A stretch of DNA of 64,000 bases from Myxococcus landrumus (GCF_017301635.1 NZ_CP071091.1:8486501-8550500), one strand, 5' to 3'. Shown: positions 9,401 through 18,040, counted from the first letter of the stretch. Made by a program: numbers and translations. Notes: generated from the sequence alone by a model not told the origin.

Positions 9401-10194
9401 GCGACGATGAGCTTGCGGTCACCCGCGTCGACGGTGACGTAGTCCACGTTCGGGTTGACGGCCGCGAACATGTTGGACGGCAGCGTCCACGGGGTGGTCG
9501 TCCACACGACGAGCGCGGTGTCCGGCGTGTCGCGCAGGGGGAAGGCGACGTAGACGCTGGGGTCGTCGACCGTCTTGTAGCCCAGGCCGACCTCGGCGGA
9601 GCTCAGCGCGGTGCCGCCCTGGGGCCACCACCAGACCACCTTGTGGCCCTGGTACAGGAGGCCCTTCTTGTGCAGTTCGGCCAGGGCCCACCAGACGCTC
9701 TCCACGAAGGGGCGGTGGTAGGTGACATAGGCCTGGTTCAGGTCGACCCAGAAGCCAATGCGCTCGGTGAGGCGCTCCCACTCGGAGGTGTAGCGGAAGA
9801 CGGATTCGATGCAGCGCTCGGTGAAGGGCTCGACGCCATAGCGCTCGATTTCGGCCTTGCCGTGGATGCGCAGTTCCTTCTCGACCTCCACCTCCACGGG
9901 CAGGCCGTGGGTGTCCCAGCCCGCCTTACGGGGCACATAGTGGCCGCGCATGGTCTGGAAGCGGGGGAACAGGTCCTTGATGACGCGGGTGAGGACGTGC
10001 CCATTGTGGGGCAGGCCGTTGGCGGTGGGGGGACCTTCGTAGAAGACGAAGCTCTTGGCTCCCTCTCGTGCCTCGAGCGAGCGCTCGAAAATGCGGCGGT
10101 CCTTCCAGAAGGCGAGGATGCGGCGCTCCTCGGCCGGGAAGTCCATCTCCGCGGGCACGGCGTCGAACAGGGAAGCTGGCTCGTTCTCAGGCAT
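6448..10194 (-). CDS. ileS: Isoleucyl-tRNA synthetase, eukaryotic/IleRS2 type
   Basis: A 1248-residue class I aminoacyl-tRNA synthetase that charges tRNA-Ile in the cytoplasm. The HIGH-type motif is HNGH at residues 63-66 (GLPHNGH). The KMSKS-type motif is KESKSKGNY at 662-670. The editing domain (CP1) lies between, with the WTTTPWTLPSN block, and an anticodon-binding domain follows. GLPHNGH, SRERYWGTPLP and a KSKGNY motif point to the IleRS2 branch shared with eukaryotes, which in the literature is linked to mupirocin tolerance. About 110 residues separate KSKGNYTPPEIILDEV from GADAFRW, where only ~10-15 are usual; this looks like an inserted module. The start is ATG 10194; the frame stays open further upstream without similarity. 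Confidence 0.95.
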   Translation of the reverse strand: MPENEPASLFDAVPAEMDFPAEERRILAFWKDRRIFERSLEAREGAKSFVFYEGPPTANGLPHNGHVLTRVIKDLFPRFQTMRGHYVPRKAGWDTHGLPVEVEVEKELRIHGKAEIERYGVEPFTERCIESVFRYTSEWERLTERIGFWVDLNQAYVTYHRPFVESVWWALAELHKKGLLYQGHKVVWWWPQGGTALSSAEVGLGYKTVDDPSVYVAFPLRDTPDTALVVWTTTPWTLPSNMFAAVNPNVDYVTVDAGDRKLIVAAALREELAKKLKKDLPVLDTQMGSTLVGKRYVPPFDAYFANEKDTRAKLRDGGDDSRAWRVLAADFVTLSSGTGIVHIAPAFGEDDYDAFRKDRERFAQPHALELFCAVKPDGTFSEEVPLVAGKFVKDADKDIQRHLKERGLILVTEQYKHEYPFCWRADDDPLIQFARPAWYIRTTAMKDQAIANNRAVNWVPEHIKEGRFGDFLANNVDWALSRERYWGTPLPLWVHTETGEVEAMPSLEALREKPGSNLAAVEAELAAFLAGKPHEANARHLIVHKPWIDKVTYQKPGTPGHFQRVPEVIDVWFDSGCMPFAQWGFPHAPGSLDIFNRAYPADFISEAIDQTRGWFYSLLMVNTLVFDEETQARMGMKPLREWPRPYKSCIVLGHVSDKEGRKESKSKGNYTPPEIILDEVRMDFAVLTATEAGVPAEPGVALIAREDLEGLDLTEGAKVQLFRPDRPEVSITVPLKVHKKLKRRVVLLAPSEVQTLGVAPSSKGVGVMPVEVPRLAASERVTVKDPNAKAPGADAFRWFFYAASPTWSNTRHSLGNVRLLQKDFQIKLRNVYSFFTIYANIDGFNPAAGNPNATEAPWLAVRKSQGWREVKQRPLLDRWILSEVQLTLRDVEKALETYQVYDAAQRLVALVDGLSNWFLRRSRDRYWTAGLEQDKRDAYFTLYEALTTITAMAAPFIPFFTDAMWTNLVHKPWPKTQQESVHLADFPKVDASLIDAELAADMAAVRELVSPGLKVRTDNKLKVRQPLSRADIILARKELTDRLSVYKDLLADELNVHEIRFVEPGSPDADVVRFRVRPNLRAVGGRLGPKLAPVRKAFDSGDGRALHRELLQTGQVAMTVGGESLVFTAEELETLVEANPGYAAAGTGAGVVVLHTELTEALIDEGLVRELLARVQGARKDMELGYTDQIRVWVDGDARVKRVTEEGRELIARETLAASIQVGPEGLAGTEEEVQLNGLPARIRVERA

Positions 10195-10398
10195 GGTGCG
10201 GTGCTTGATAGCACCGCGAGGCCGGGAAGGAAGGGGGCTCCAGGGGGGAGGGGGCCCGGTTCCGGGGGATTCTGGGCTCCAGGGTGTTCGCCGGCTCCCA
10301 GTGCACGGGGACCTGAGGGGCCGGAGTCCTTCTGCGTTCGCCGGGCGGGGTGGGCGTTCAAGAGCGGGCATGCCACCTGGAGGGGGCCCTGGGTCCTC

Positions 10399-10914
10399 TC
10401 AGTAGCCCTGGCGGAAGGGCCACTTGGCGGTCAACACGAGCCCCACCTCGGTGGGATGCCGGACGAGCCCCTCGCGGTTGGACTCTTCGTTGGAGAGGGG
10501 GATTCCGAAGCGCAGGGCCATGGAGCAGAAGCCCACGGACACGTAGGGGGCGACGTGCAGCCCGGTGGTGGGGAGGTACTTCGGAGTGCCTGTTATGTGC
10601 ATCACTCCCAGTTCCAGCCCGACGATGTAGAGATTGGCTTGGACGCCACCGCTGAACCTCGCGCTCTTGCCGCCCATCGTCTGGAGCTGGGTGAAGAGGC
10701 CCACGGCGCTTGGGGTGCCCCCGGATTCGGAGTAGTGATTGAGGGTGGCTTCCAGACCCAATCCCGCGACGGGCTCATCGCCGAGCATGGAGACGCTGAC
10801 GAGCGGGCCCACGGAGATGTACGTGCCGGGCTTGAAGTTGTCCGTGAGGTCGGCGTGTGAGGGCCGCGGGGCCAGGAGAAGGAGGAGCGGGAGGAGTGCG
10901 AGTCGTCGGGGCAT
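10399..10914 (-). CDS. Secreted protein of unknown function, possibly a small outer-membrane barrel
   Basis: A 171-residue protein with a clear signal peptide (MPRRLALLPLLLLLAPRPSHA, cleavage after SHA). The mature part alternates aromatic/hydrophobic and polar residues (TYISVGPLVSVSML, VAGLGLEATLNHYSESGG, GVQANLYIVGLELGVMHIT, HVAPYVSVGF), as in small outer-membrane beta-barrels. I do not recognise the family. It lies downstream of the BamA/TamA-like gene on the same strand with a 104-base gap containing a short inverted repeat, so co-transcription is uncertain. Confidence 0.75.
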   Translation of the reverse strand: MPRRLALLPLLLLLAPRPSHADLTDNFKPGTYISVGPLVSVSMLGDEPVAGLGLEATLNHYSESGGTPSAVGLFTQLQTMGGKSARFSGGVQANLYIVGLELGVMHITGTPKYLPTTGLHVAPYVSVGFCSMALRFGIPLSNEESNREGLVRHPTEVGLVLTAKWPFRQGY

Positions 10915-10976
10915 TCCCAGACGGAAAGCAATTGGAGTGCCGCAAGCCCTTCACGCGGATGTGATGACTTCGGCTG

Positions 10977-10999
10977 TGCACGTTCCTGCGCGGCGTGCA
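10977..10999. terminator. Short inverted repeat TGCACG/CGTGCA
   Basis: A 6-bp perfect stem (10977-10982 with 10994-10999) with an 11-base G+C-rich loop in the gap downstream of the BamA/TamA-like gene. It could terminate that transcript or be an operator for the next gene. It is weak evidence by itself. Confidence 0.3.
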
Positions 11000-11018
11000 G
11001 GCGCCGATACGTTTCAGG

Positions 11019-12125
11019 TCAGAACGCCTCGCCCACGTTCAGGTAGAAGCTGGGCTCGTTGCCGTAGGCCACGTCGAGCCGGATGTTCACCGGCACGTCC
11101 GACAGCGGCGCGAAGCGCAGACCCAGTCCTCCCGCGGGCTTGATGTTCTTCGCCTCCAGGTCCTTCAGGCTGTGCGCCACCGTCGCCGCCGATGCGAACA
11201 CCACACCGCCGAAGCGCCAGAACAGCGGCGCCCGGTACTCCACCTGCGCCCCCAGGTGCTGCCGCTCGCGGAACCGGCCCTCCAGATACCCACGGCTCAG
11301 CTCCATGCCCCCCAGCCGGCCCGTGTCGTAGAACGGCACCTCTCCATCCCTCAGCTCCACCAACCCCTGCAGCGCGAGCACATGCCGGGTCCCCCACGGC
11401 AGTGACACGTAGCGACGCACGTCCAGCCGCAACAGGTCGAAGTCGTAGTCCGAGCCCCAGTCCCCGTTGGCGGTGCGCAGGTTGAGCCGCGCCAGCAAAC
11501 CCGTGGTGGGATTGAGTGTGTTGTCGCGCGAGTCATACAGCGCGGTGAGCCCGAACTGGAGCGTGTTCCCTCCCGCCGCCCCCGGCGTGCTGCGCACCGC
11601 GCCGTCCTGGGCCACCTTCGTCATGCGCACGTTCTGGAGCCGCAGCGTGGGCCCCACGTACAGCCGAGGCGCGACGCGCCACTTGGGGCTCAACTCCAGC
11701 TCCATGTAGATGGGCGTGAAGTCCTCTTCATCCGCCGAGCGCGTGTCGGCCCCCATGCCGAAGAAGCGGTCCGGGAAGCGTGCTCCGCTCAACGTCGCCG
11801 TCAGGTTGAGCCGGTCCTCGAGGAAGTAGACATCCGGCTGCAACAGCAACGTGAACTGCCCGCGCACGCTCGCCGCGGCGGCCAGCAGCACCTGCGACTC
11901 CCGGCGCCCCGAGCCCGCGGGCGGCTGGTACACGAACGAGGCCGCGCCTCCCAACAGGAAGCTCGTCTCGGGCTGATACGCGGGCAGCAGGAAGGGGACG
12001 ATGCTGAACTTCCCCTCGACGAACTCCACCGACGCGGGCGGTGGTGTCTCGGGTTCCGAAGAAGGCGGGGGGGTGGAGGCGAGCAGGGCGCCCAGCAGCG
12101 GGACGACGGTACACAGGGGTGTCAT
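11019..12125 (-). CDS. BamA/TamA-family outer-membrane protein (surface-antigen barrel)
   Basis: A 368-residue protein with an N-terminal hydrophobic stretch (VVPLLGALLAS) and a 16-strand-type Omp85 barrel. Visible family features are the internal GLTALYDSRDNTLNPTTGLL block (the 'D.RD....P..G' motif of surface-antigen barrels) and the late GGLGLRFAPLSDVPVNIRLDVAYG with an aromatic C-terminus (VGEAF). There are no POTRA domains, so it is a stand-alone barrel and not BamA itself. It lies 7 bases downstream of the hydrolase gene on the same strand, probably one transcript. Function beyond outer-membrane localisation is unknown. Confidence 0.82.
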   Translation of the reverse strand: MTPLCTVVPLLGALLASTPPPSSEPETPPPASVEFVEGKFSIVPFLLPAYQPETSFLLGGAASFVYQPPAGSGRRESQVLLAAAASVRGQFTLLLQPDVYFLEDRLNLTATLSGARFPDRFFGMGADTRSADEEDFTPIYMELELSPKWRVAPRLYVGPTLRLQNVRMTKVAQDGAVRSTPGAAGGNTLQFGLTALYDSRDNTLNPTTGLLARLNLRTANGDWGSDYDFDLLRLDVRRYVSLPWGTRHVLALQGLVELRDGEVPFYDTGRLGGMELSRGYLEGRFRERQHLGAQVEYRAPLFWRFGGVVFASAATVAHSLKDLEAKNIKPAGGLGLRFAPLSDVPVNIRLDVAYGNEPSFYLNVGEAF

Positions 12126-12132
12126 GGGGCGG

Positions 12133-13494
12133 TTACACGTTCTCGTCGAGCCAGTCGAACAGCCGCTCTTCCGCGAGCGCGGCGGAGGCTGCCTGGCAAT
12201 GCAGGGGCGCGGCCTCTGCCTGGGTGAAGGTCATCAGGTGCTTGGGGCCGCGAAGCGCGTCGTACAGCTTGCGCGACTGGCCCGGGGAGACGTCCTCCGC
12301 CTCGCCGTCCATGATGAGCACCGGGCAGCGGATGCGTTCCACGATGGCCTCGTTGGTGAACTCCTCCAGCTTGCGAAATAGCTCCGAGGGTGAGCGCGCG
12401 CCATGTTTCCAATACACGTCCTTCAACCAGTAGTCCGCCGTGGGCCAACGGCTCGCAAGCCCATGGATGGCCTCGTCGAACGCCTCTGGATGTGACTTCA
12501 ACAGCGACAGCGCTCCTGGCAGGAAGCGATTGAAGTGCTCGGTGTGCTGCTCCCACCAGCTCAACACCCCGGGATTGGCGATGCACAGCGCCACCCGCTG
12601 CTCGAACGCCACCGCCCGAGGCGCCAGCGCTCCACCAAACGACAGGCCCATCAACAGGATGCGCTTCGGGTCGACTCCGCTGATGCGCTCGGCCGCGTCC
12701 ACCACCGGGCTCACGGCCTTCTCCCAGTCCGGCCGGAAGCTCAGGTTCTTCTCTCGCAGCGCCCGCCCTTGTCCCGGGCCATGGAAGAACAGCACGTGGT
12801 AGCCGCGCCTGCGCGCCCCCTCCCACACCCACTTCGTCTCCTCCGGCCAGGCGTGCAGTCCCTGGTGGAGCAGAATCACGGGCGCGCTGGCCTGGGCGTA
12901 CGGCGAGCGCACGAAGGAGGCCGGCAGGCTCGAGCCCTCATAAGGGATGTCCATCGGCTGGATGTCGAACCCCAGGAGCACGTTGGACTTCTCGAACGTG
13001 GACGCCGCCGCCCGCGTCACCTCCAGCAGCGCCGGGTCCTCGCGGTTCGTGTAGTGAATCGTCGCCGCGCGGTAGTAGTTGGCGGCGCGCGCATACGCCT
13101 GTCCCGCCGTCACCCGATGGCCCTTGGCCTCCGCGGCGGTGGCGTGCTGATGCACCCGCGTCGCCGTCTTCACCCACGACTCGAACCAGCTCTTCTCATC
13201 TCCGGGCTGGATGCGCCGGGCCGTCTCCAGCACGTCCCCCACGTCTGACTGGCCATGCGTCGCATGCCCCAGGAACCACAGGAGCTGGTTGTCCATCAGC
13301 CCGTCCCCCGACAGGCGCAGGTCGTACCAGGCGTCGCTCCGGGGATTCAGGCCCTGCACTTCCTTGGATTCGGGCTCCATCACCCTCCGCGTGCCCGCCG
13401 TGACGGCCACTCCGCCCACGAAGAGCCCGGCCCCCGCCAGCACGCCTCGTCGAGAGAGTCTGCCTGCGCTAGTGTCGGGCCCTGGGTTGGCCAT
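12133..13494 (-). CDS. Tat-exported alpha/beta hydrolase
   Basis: A 453-residue protein beginning with a twin-arginine signal (RLSRRGVLAGAGLFVGGVAV), so it is predicted to be exported folded. The catalytic nucleophile elbow is GLSFGG (Ser285), preceded by the oxyanion-region block VILLHQGLHAWPEET; the acid/His region is VLIMDGEAEDVSPGQSRKLY and AAPLHCQAAS. The size and N-terminal helical cap resemble FrsA/2,6-dihydropseudooxynicotine-hydrolase-like enzymes. The start is set at ATG 13494, which has CCGGAG 10 bases upstream; the TTG three codons earlier is too close to that site. It is divergent from a TetR gene with a perfect palindrome between them, so TetR repression is likely. Confidence 0.85.
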   Translation of the reverse strand: MANPGPDTSAGRLSRRGVLAGAGLFVGGVAVTAGTRRVMEPESKEVQGLNPRSDAWYDLRLSGDGLMDNQLLWFLGHATHGQSDVGDVLETARRIQPGDEKSWFESWVKTATRVHQHATAAEAKGHRVTAGQAYARAANYYRAATIHYTNREDPALLEVTRAAASTFEKSNVLLGFDIQPMDIPYEGSSLPASFVRSPYAQASAPVILLHQGLHAWPEETKWVWEGARRRGYHVLFFHGPGQGRALREKNLSFRPDWEKAVSPVVDAAERISGVDPKRILLMGLSFGGALAPRAVAFEQRVALCIANPGVLSWWEQHTEHFNRFLPGALSLLKSHPEAFDEAIHGLASRWPTADYWLKDVYWKHGARSPSELFRKLEEFTNEAIVERIRCPVLIMDGEAEDVSPGQSRKLYDALRGPKHLMTFTQAEAAPLHCQAASAALAEERLFDWLDENV

Positions 13495-13496
13495 GG

Positions 13497-13533
13497 GATT
13501 CAATCTCCGGAGTTAATCGGTTGATTGAATCAA
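13497..13533. promoter_or_regulatory. Palindromic operator candidate between hydrolase and TetR gene
   Basis: Bases 13521-13533 read TTGATTGAATCAA, a perfect 13-base palindrome, unusually A+T-rich for this genome. A second inverted pair, GATTCAAT (13497-13504) and ATTGAATC (13525-13532), overlaps it and reaches the hydrolase start. Location between divergent genes, one a TetR regulator, is the classic setting for a TetR operator. Confidence 0.6.
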
Positions 13534-13599
13534 TAGAGTGAGAGAGGCTCCGCCGTCAAGCGCGGGCCCAGAGTCCTGTTGTTTCAAGGGTTTGGTGGA

Positions 13600-14199
13600 A
13601 TGGGAACGAAGGAGCAAGACGCCCAGGAGCGAATCCTCCGGGCCACCATCATCTGCATCGAGCGGGACGGTCTGGACGCGACGGGCATCCGGGAGATTGC
13701 CCGGGAGGCCCAGGTCAACAGCGCGGCCATCAGCTACTACTTCCGCAGCAAGGAGAAGCTGATTGCCCAGGCGCTGGAGGCGTCGCTGGACCAGGCCTTC
13801 GGGCACGTGCTGCTGGACTTCGACAAGCTGGTCGCCGAAGGGCTGAGCATCCGCGAGGCCTTCGAGACGCTGCTCGAGGACATCGCGGGCAACCTGGGCC
13901 GCTACCCGCGCATCGCGCATGCGCACTTCCACGACGCGCTGGTGCATCAGCGCTACGACGGCGCCGCCATCCATCGCCTCAATGCGTTCCTGGAGGAGCT
14001 GTCGCGCAAGCTCGCCCCGGCCACCGCGCACCTGACGGAGGACAAGCGGCGCATCGCGCTCGTGCAGCTCTGGTCCTCCGTGTCGCTCATGTCGATGGCG
14101 CCGCGCACGTTCGACCAGTTCATCCTCCTGGACTTCCGCACACTGGAGACGCGGCGCACGTGGGTGAAGCAGTCGCTGCGCCTGCTGTTTCCCGCATGA
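13600..14199 (+). CDS. TetR-family transcriptional regulator
   Basis: A 199-residue regulator. Residues ~8-55 form the TetR helix-turn-helix: AQERILRATIICIERDG, then GIREIAREAQVNSAAISYYFRSKEKLI with the family-typical 'YYF.SKE.L'. The C-terminal ~140 residues are the helical ligand domain, with no recognisable ligand class. ATG 13600 is preferred over the upstream TTG because AAGGG lies 9 bases ahead. It is divergent from the Tat-exported hydrolase, which it probably controls through the palindrome between them. Confidence 0.88.
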   Translation: MGTKEQDAQERILRATIICIERDGLDATGIREIAREAQVNSAAISYYFRSKEKLIAQALEASLDQAFGHVLLDFDKLVAEGLSIREAFETLLEDIAGNLGRYPRIAHAHFHDALVHQRYDGAAIHRLNAFLEELSRKLAPATAHLTEDKRRIALVQLWSSVSLMSMAPRTFDQFILLDFRTLETRRTWVKQSLRLLFPA

Positions 14200-14288
14200 G
14201 TCCCCGCTGCGGGAGCGCCGGCCCGCGCGGCGGCTTCAACGCGATGGATGATTTCGCGCCTGTTTAAACCTGACGGACCCGGAGTCCT

Positions 14289-14377
14289 TGAGTGTGTTCA
14301 CTCATGGGCACTCCAGCCCCGCACGGGAATTGATGTTCTGGCTGCCCTGACATTTCGAGAAAGTATCGATTTTCTCG
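14289..14377. promoter_or_regulatory. Leader region of the metalloprotease gene with two inverted repeats
   Basis: The 256-base gap between the TetR gene and the metalloprotease holds two inverted repeats: TGAGTG-tgtt-CACTCA (14289-14304) and CGAGAAA-8 bases-TTTCTCG (14356-14377). The first could end the TetR transcript. The second has an ATCGAT in its loop and looks like a dyad operator or a leader hairpin. I see no convincing -35/-10 pair. Confidence 0.35.
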
Positions 14378-14455
14378 TCACTTCTTGCGGGCTCGACTGC
14401 GAGGGCACTCCCAGGTGGGGGTGTCTGTCTCATCCGCGTTTCGCGGGAGGACCGC

Positions 14456-17400
14456 ATGCGTCTAGCGTCGAAGTGGGCCGCCTGTCTCGCGCTGTGTAGC
14501 AGCGCGCTGGCGTGGGCTTTCCAGCCATCTCAAACCACCCAGTTGTCGAGCCAGGCGTTCTTCAAGCCGGAGCTGTACCTGCCCGTCTCCAATGTCTCGT
14601 TGGACGAGGCCCGCCCGAAGCTTCAGGGTGCGGGGCCGAGCGCGTGGGATGACTTCTTCGCCCGCAACGGGAAGGACTTTCACGTCTACCTGGACCCGCT
14701 GACGGGGTCCCCCACCGCCATCCAGGGCTCCATTCCGCTCATCCCCGGCACGGGCGTGGGCAACACGGTGAGCCTGTCCACGCTGCAGCAGCAGTTGGGC
14801 CGCTCCACGGGGGAGGTGGATGAGGCCGTCGTCGCGGATGTCTTCTTCAAGTTCCTCCACGACAACCAGGCCGCGCTCGGGGTGGACCTGCTCCAGTTGG
14901 GGCAGCCCCGGGTGACGCGCGTCACGGACGTGCTCTGGCATGTGTACGTGCCGCAGGAGGTGGACGGCATCCCCGTTCGCCACGGCCGGCTCGTCGCCAC
15001 CATCAACCACGGCAACATGGTGCTGGTGGGCACGGAGGCGTGGAGCAACGTCACCTCGTCCACGCGCCCCACGCTGAGCCCCGAGCAGGCGCTGACCTCG
15101 GGGGGTGAGCGCTTTGGTCTCCTCGAGTCCCCCGCCACGATGTGGCAGGCGCCCACGCTGGAGATGGCCCCCATGGCCCGCGCGGACGCGGGCTTTGGCC
15201 AGGGCTATCACCACCAACTGGTGTGGACGTATGGCTTCCAGAACCCCGGCGAGCAGGAGCGCTGGAAGGTGACGGTGGACGCGCACACCGGCGAGGTGCT
15301 CGCGCTGGAGGACGACAACCACTACCTGGACGCCACCATCAAGGGCGGCATCTACCCGCTGAGCAACACGGAAATCTGCCCGTCCAACACCACGTGCGGG
15401 ACGATGCAGGTCGACTCGCCCATGCCCTGGGCCAACACGGGCCTGGCCGCGCCCAACAACTTCACGGACGGCGCCGGCGTCTTCAACTACAGCTCCGGCA
15501 ATGTCACGACGACGCTGGCCGGCAAGTACGTGCGCGTGAGCGACACGTGTGGCTCGCCCAGCACCAGCTCGGGCACGGGCAACATCAACCTGGGCGGCAC
15601 CAACGGTCAGCATGACTGCGCCTCGGGTGGTGGTGGCACGGGCAACACGCCGGCCTCGCGCTCGGCCTTCTACGAAATCAACCGCATCGCGGAGCTGGCG
15701 CGTGGCTGGCTGCCGTCCAACACGTGGCTGCAAGGGCAGCTCACCGCGAACGTCAACATCAACAGCACGTGCAACGCCTTCTGGAACGGCTCCACCGTGA
15801 ACTTCTATCGCAGCGGCGGTGGCTGCCGGAACACGGGCGAAATCGCCGCCGTGTTCGACCACGAGTGGGGCCACGGCATGGATGACTTCGACTCCGGTGG
15901 CGCGCTCAGCAACTCCAGCGAGGCGTACGCGGACATCGCGTCCATCTACCGGCTCCAGGCCTCGTGCGTGGGCTACGGCTTCTTCGCCACCACGGACCTG
16001 GGCTGCGGCAAGACGCCGGACGGCACGGGCTACAACCAGAACGAGGCGCAGGCGGGCGGCGCGTGGTGCAACGCGCGGTGCTCCGGCGTGCGCGACGCGG
16101 ACTACATGGCGCACGTCAACCAGACGCCCGCCACGCCGCAGAACTTCGTGTGCTCGCGCTGCTCCTCCGGCACGGGCCCGTGCGGCCGTCAGGTGCACTG
16201 CGCCGCGGCGCCCGTGCGTCAGGCCGCGTGGGATTTGGTGGCCCGCGACCTCCAGGCCGCGCCGTTCAACTACGACTCCAACACCGCGTACATCATCGGC
16301 AACAAGGTCTTCTACCAGGGCAGCGGCAACGTGGGCTCGTGGCACGCGTGCAACTGCTCGGCGGGCACGTCCGACGGCTGCGGCGCGAGCCATGGCTACA
16401 TGCAGTGGCTGGCCGCGGATGACGACAACGGCAACCTGAACGACGGCACGCCGCACATGACGGCCATCCACGCCGCGTTCAACCGCCACGGCATCGCCTG
16501 CCAGACGCCCGCGCCCACCAACTCCGGCTGCGCCGCGGGCCCGAAGACGGCGCCCACCGCCACCGCTGCTCCCAGCGACGGCCAGGTGGCGCTGAGCTGG
16601 AACACGGTGCCCAACGCCAGCGAGTACTGGGTGATGAAGACGGAAGGGTACGCGGGCTGTGACTTCGGCAAGGTGCGCGTGGCCACCGTCTCCGGCTCCA
16701 CGTACACGGACACCGAGGTCGCCAACGGCCGTCAGTACTGCTACTCCGTCGTCCCGGCCAGCACCAGCGCCTGCTACGGCCCCGCCGCTTCGTGTGTCTG
16801 CGCGACGGCGGGCGGCCCGTGCACGCCTCCGGGGACGGCGACGCTCTCCACCCCCGCGGATGGCGCGGCCAACGTGGCGCTGGCGCCCGTGCTTGACTGG
16901 GCGGACGTGGCGGGTGCCACCTCGTACGAGGTGCAGGTGGCGACGGACGCGGGCTTCGGCACCGTGGTGCGCTCGGCGAATGCGCTCTCCAGCAGCACGT
17001 GGAGCGTCACGCCCGCGCTGACCGCCAACACGCAGTACTACTGGCGCGTGCGCGCGGTGAGCGGCTGCGGCACCAGCGCGTACAGCACGGCCTTCCGCTT
17101 CACCACCGCGGACACCACGTGTCAGCCGGCGGCGGCGCCCACGCTCTCCACCCCGGCCAACGGGGCGACGGGCGTGGCGCTCTCCCCGACGCTGGACTGG
17201 GGCGACGTGACGGGCGCCACCTCGTACGAGGTGCAGGTGGCGACGGACGCGGGCTTCGGCACCGTGGTGCGTTCGGCGAACGCGCTGGGGAGCAGCACGT
17301 GGAATGTCACCCCCGCGCTGACGGCCAACACCCCGTACTACTGGCGGGCACGCGCGGTGGATTCCTGCGGCGCGGGCAACTTCAGCGCGGGCTTCAGCTT

Positions 17401-18016
17401 CACCACGCAGAGCGGCGGCGGTGGCACCTGCACCACGCCGCCCGTGGCCACGTATGACAGCGCGCTGGGGGCTCCCGCGTGTGGCACTGGCTGCGGCTGC
17501 GACACCGGCACGTTGGTCAACAGCCGCGGCAGCCAGTTCCTCGCGGCCGAGCCCAACACCCCGAACGCGGTGGACGGCTGCCCGGATGGCCCGTTCGGCT
17601 TCTACCACCTGGATGAGAGCATCGACCGCGTCGTGCTCCGCAGCGTGGACGGCGGCCCCATCACCCCGGGCAAGCAGGTCAAGGTGGACGTGACGGTGTG
17701 GTGCTACGACGCCTCGGACCGCCTGAACCTGTACTACGCGCCCGTGTCGGGCTTCCCCGCGTGGTCGACGCTCGTCTCCGGCCTGACGTGCACGGGCGCC
17801 GGCGCGAGGACGTTCAGCCACACCTTCACCGCGGGCAGCACCGTGGGCCAGCACGTGCTCCGGGCGCAGTTCGTCGAAGGCTCCAGCCCTCAGGCGAGCT
17901 GCACCTTCGGCCTCTACGACGACAATGACGACGTCGTCTTCGGCGTGGCGGCTTCCGTCGCGTCGGGCCCCGTGAAGTCCTCGCCCGCCCAGGGCCGCGC
18001 GCGCGCCACGCGCTGA
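14456..18016 (+). CDS. Secreted zinc metalloprotease with fibronectin type III repeats
   Basis: An 1186-residue exported protease. A signal peptide (cleavage near AWA|FQ) is followed by an FTP/PepSY-type propeptide (~30-290) and a catalytic domain with the zinc motif HEWGH at 469-473 inside VFDHEWGHGMDDF. A likely third ligand is Glu489 in NSSEAYADI. Many Cys in 500-590 suggest disulfides. Three Fn3-like modules follow (~700-785, ~790-885, ~890-985), the last two near-identical, then a Cys-containing beta-rich C-terminus (~995-1170) with a DDNDD stretch. The layout fits extracellular gluzincins (M4/M36-like), useful for degrading prey or matrix protein. ATG 14456 has GGGAGG 6 bases upstream. 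A strong hairpin follows the gene. Confidence 0.88.
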   Translation: MRLASKWAACLALCSSALAWAFQPSQTTQLSSQAFFKPELYLPVSNVSLDEARPKLQGAGPSAWDDFFARNGKDFHVYLDPLTGSPTAIQGSIPLIPGTGVGNTVSLSTLQQQLGRSTGEVDEAVVADVFFKFLHDNQAALGVDLLQLGQPRVTRVTDVLWHVYVPQEVDGIPVRHGRLVATINHGNMVLVGTEAWSNVTSSTRPTLSPEQALTSGGERFGLLESPATMWQAPTLEMAPMARADAGFGQGYHHQLVWTYGFQNPGEQERWKVTVDAHTGEVLALEDDNHYLDATIKGGIYPLSNTEICPSNTTCGTMQVDSPMPWANTGLAAPNNFTDGAGVFNYSSGNVTTTLAGKYVRVSDTCGSPSTSSGTGNINLGGTNGQHDCASGGGGTGNTPASRSAFYEINRIAELARGWLPSNTWLQGQLTANVNINSTCNAFWNGSTVNFYRSGGGCRNTGEIAAVFDHEWGHGMDDFDSGGALSNSSEAYADIASIYRLQASCVGYGFFATTDLGCGKTPDGTGYNQNEAQAGGAWCNARCSGVRDADYMAHVNQTPATPQNFVCSRCSSGTGPCGRQVHCAAAPVRQAAWDLVARDLQAAPFNYDSNTAYIIGNKVFYQGSGNVGSWHACNCSAGTSDGCGASHGYMQWLAADDDNGNLNDGTPHMTAIHAAFNRHGIACQTPAPTNSGCAAGPKTAPTATAAPSDGQVALSWNTVPNASEYWVMKTEGYAGCDFGKVRVATVSGSTYTDTEVANGRQYCYSVVPASTSACYGPAASCVCATAGGPCTPPGTATLSTPADGAANVALAPVLDWADVAGATSYEVQVATDAGFGTVVRSANALSSSTWSVTPALTANTQYYWRVRAVSGCGTSAYSTAFRFTTADTTCQPAAAPTLSTPANGATGVALSPTLDWGDVTGATSYEVQVATDAGFGTVVRSANALGSSTWNVTPALTANTPYYWRARAVDSCGAGNFSAGFSFTTQSGGGGTCTTPPVATYDSALGAPACGTGCGCDTGTLVNSRGSQFLAAEPNTPNAVDGCPDGPFGFYHLDESIDRVVLRSVDGGPITPGKQVKVDVTVWCYDASDRLNLYYAPVSGFPAWSTLVSGLTCTGAGARTFSHTFTAGSTVGQHVLRAQFVEGSSPQASCTFGLYDDNDDVVFGVAASVASGPVKSSPAQGRARATR
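16916..17271 (+). repeat. Duplicated Fn3 segment, 300-bp period
   Basis: A 56-base block is identical at 16916-16971 and 17216-17271, exactly 300 bp apart, within longer similar sequence. It encodes ATSYEVQVATDAGFGTVVR in both Fn3-like modules. Near identity at DNA level suggests a recent in-frame module duplication or gene conversion. Confidence 0.85.
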
Positions 18017-18040
18017 ACCCGGGCTGGCGAAAGGCCACCG

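Noticed and set aside
6388-10860. A long open frame on the plus strand opposite ileS
   Set aside because: It is rich in His, Arg, Leu and Ala with no domain, and mirrors the codon bias of a clear IleRS gene on the other strand. The same applies to frames opposite the metalloprotease (14462-18217, minus) and the Cys-rich surface protein (34713-39623, plus).
14248-14499. Open frame of 83 codons in the gap before the metalloprotease
   Set aside because: No ribosome site, no similarity, and it overlaps the well-supported protease start; the gap looks regulatory.
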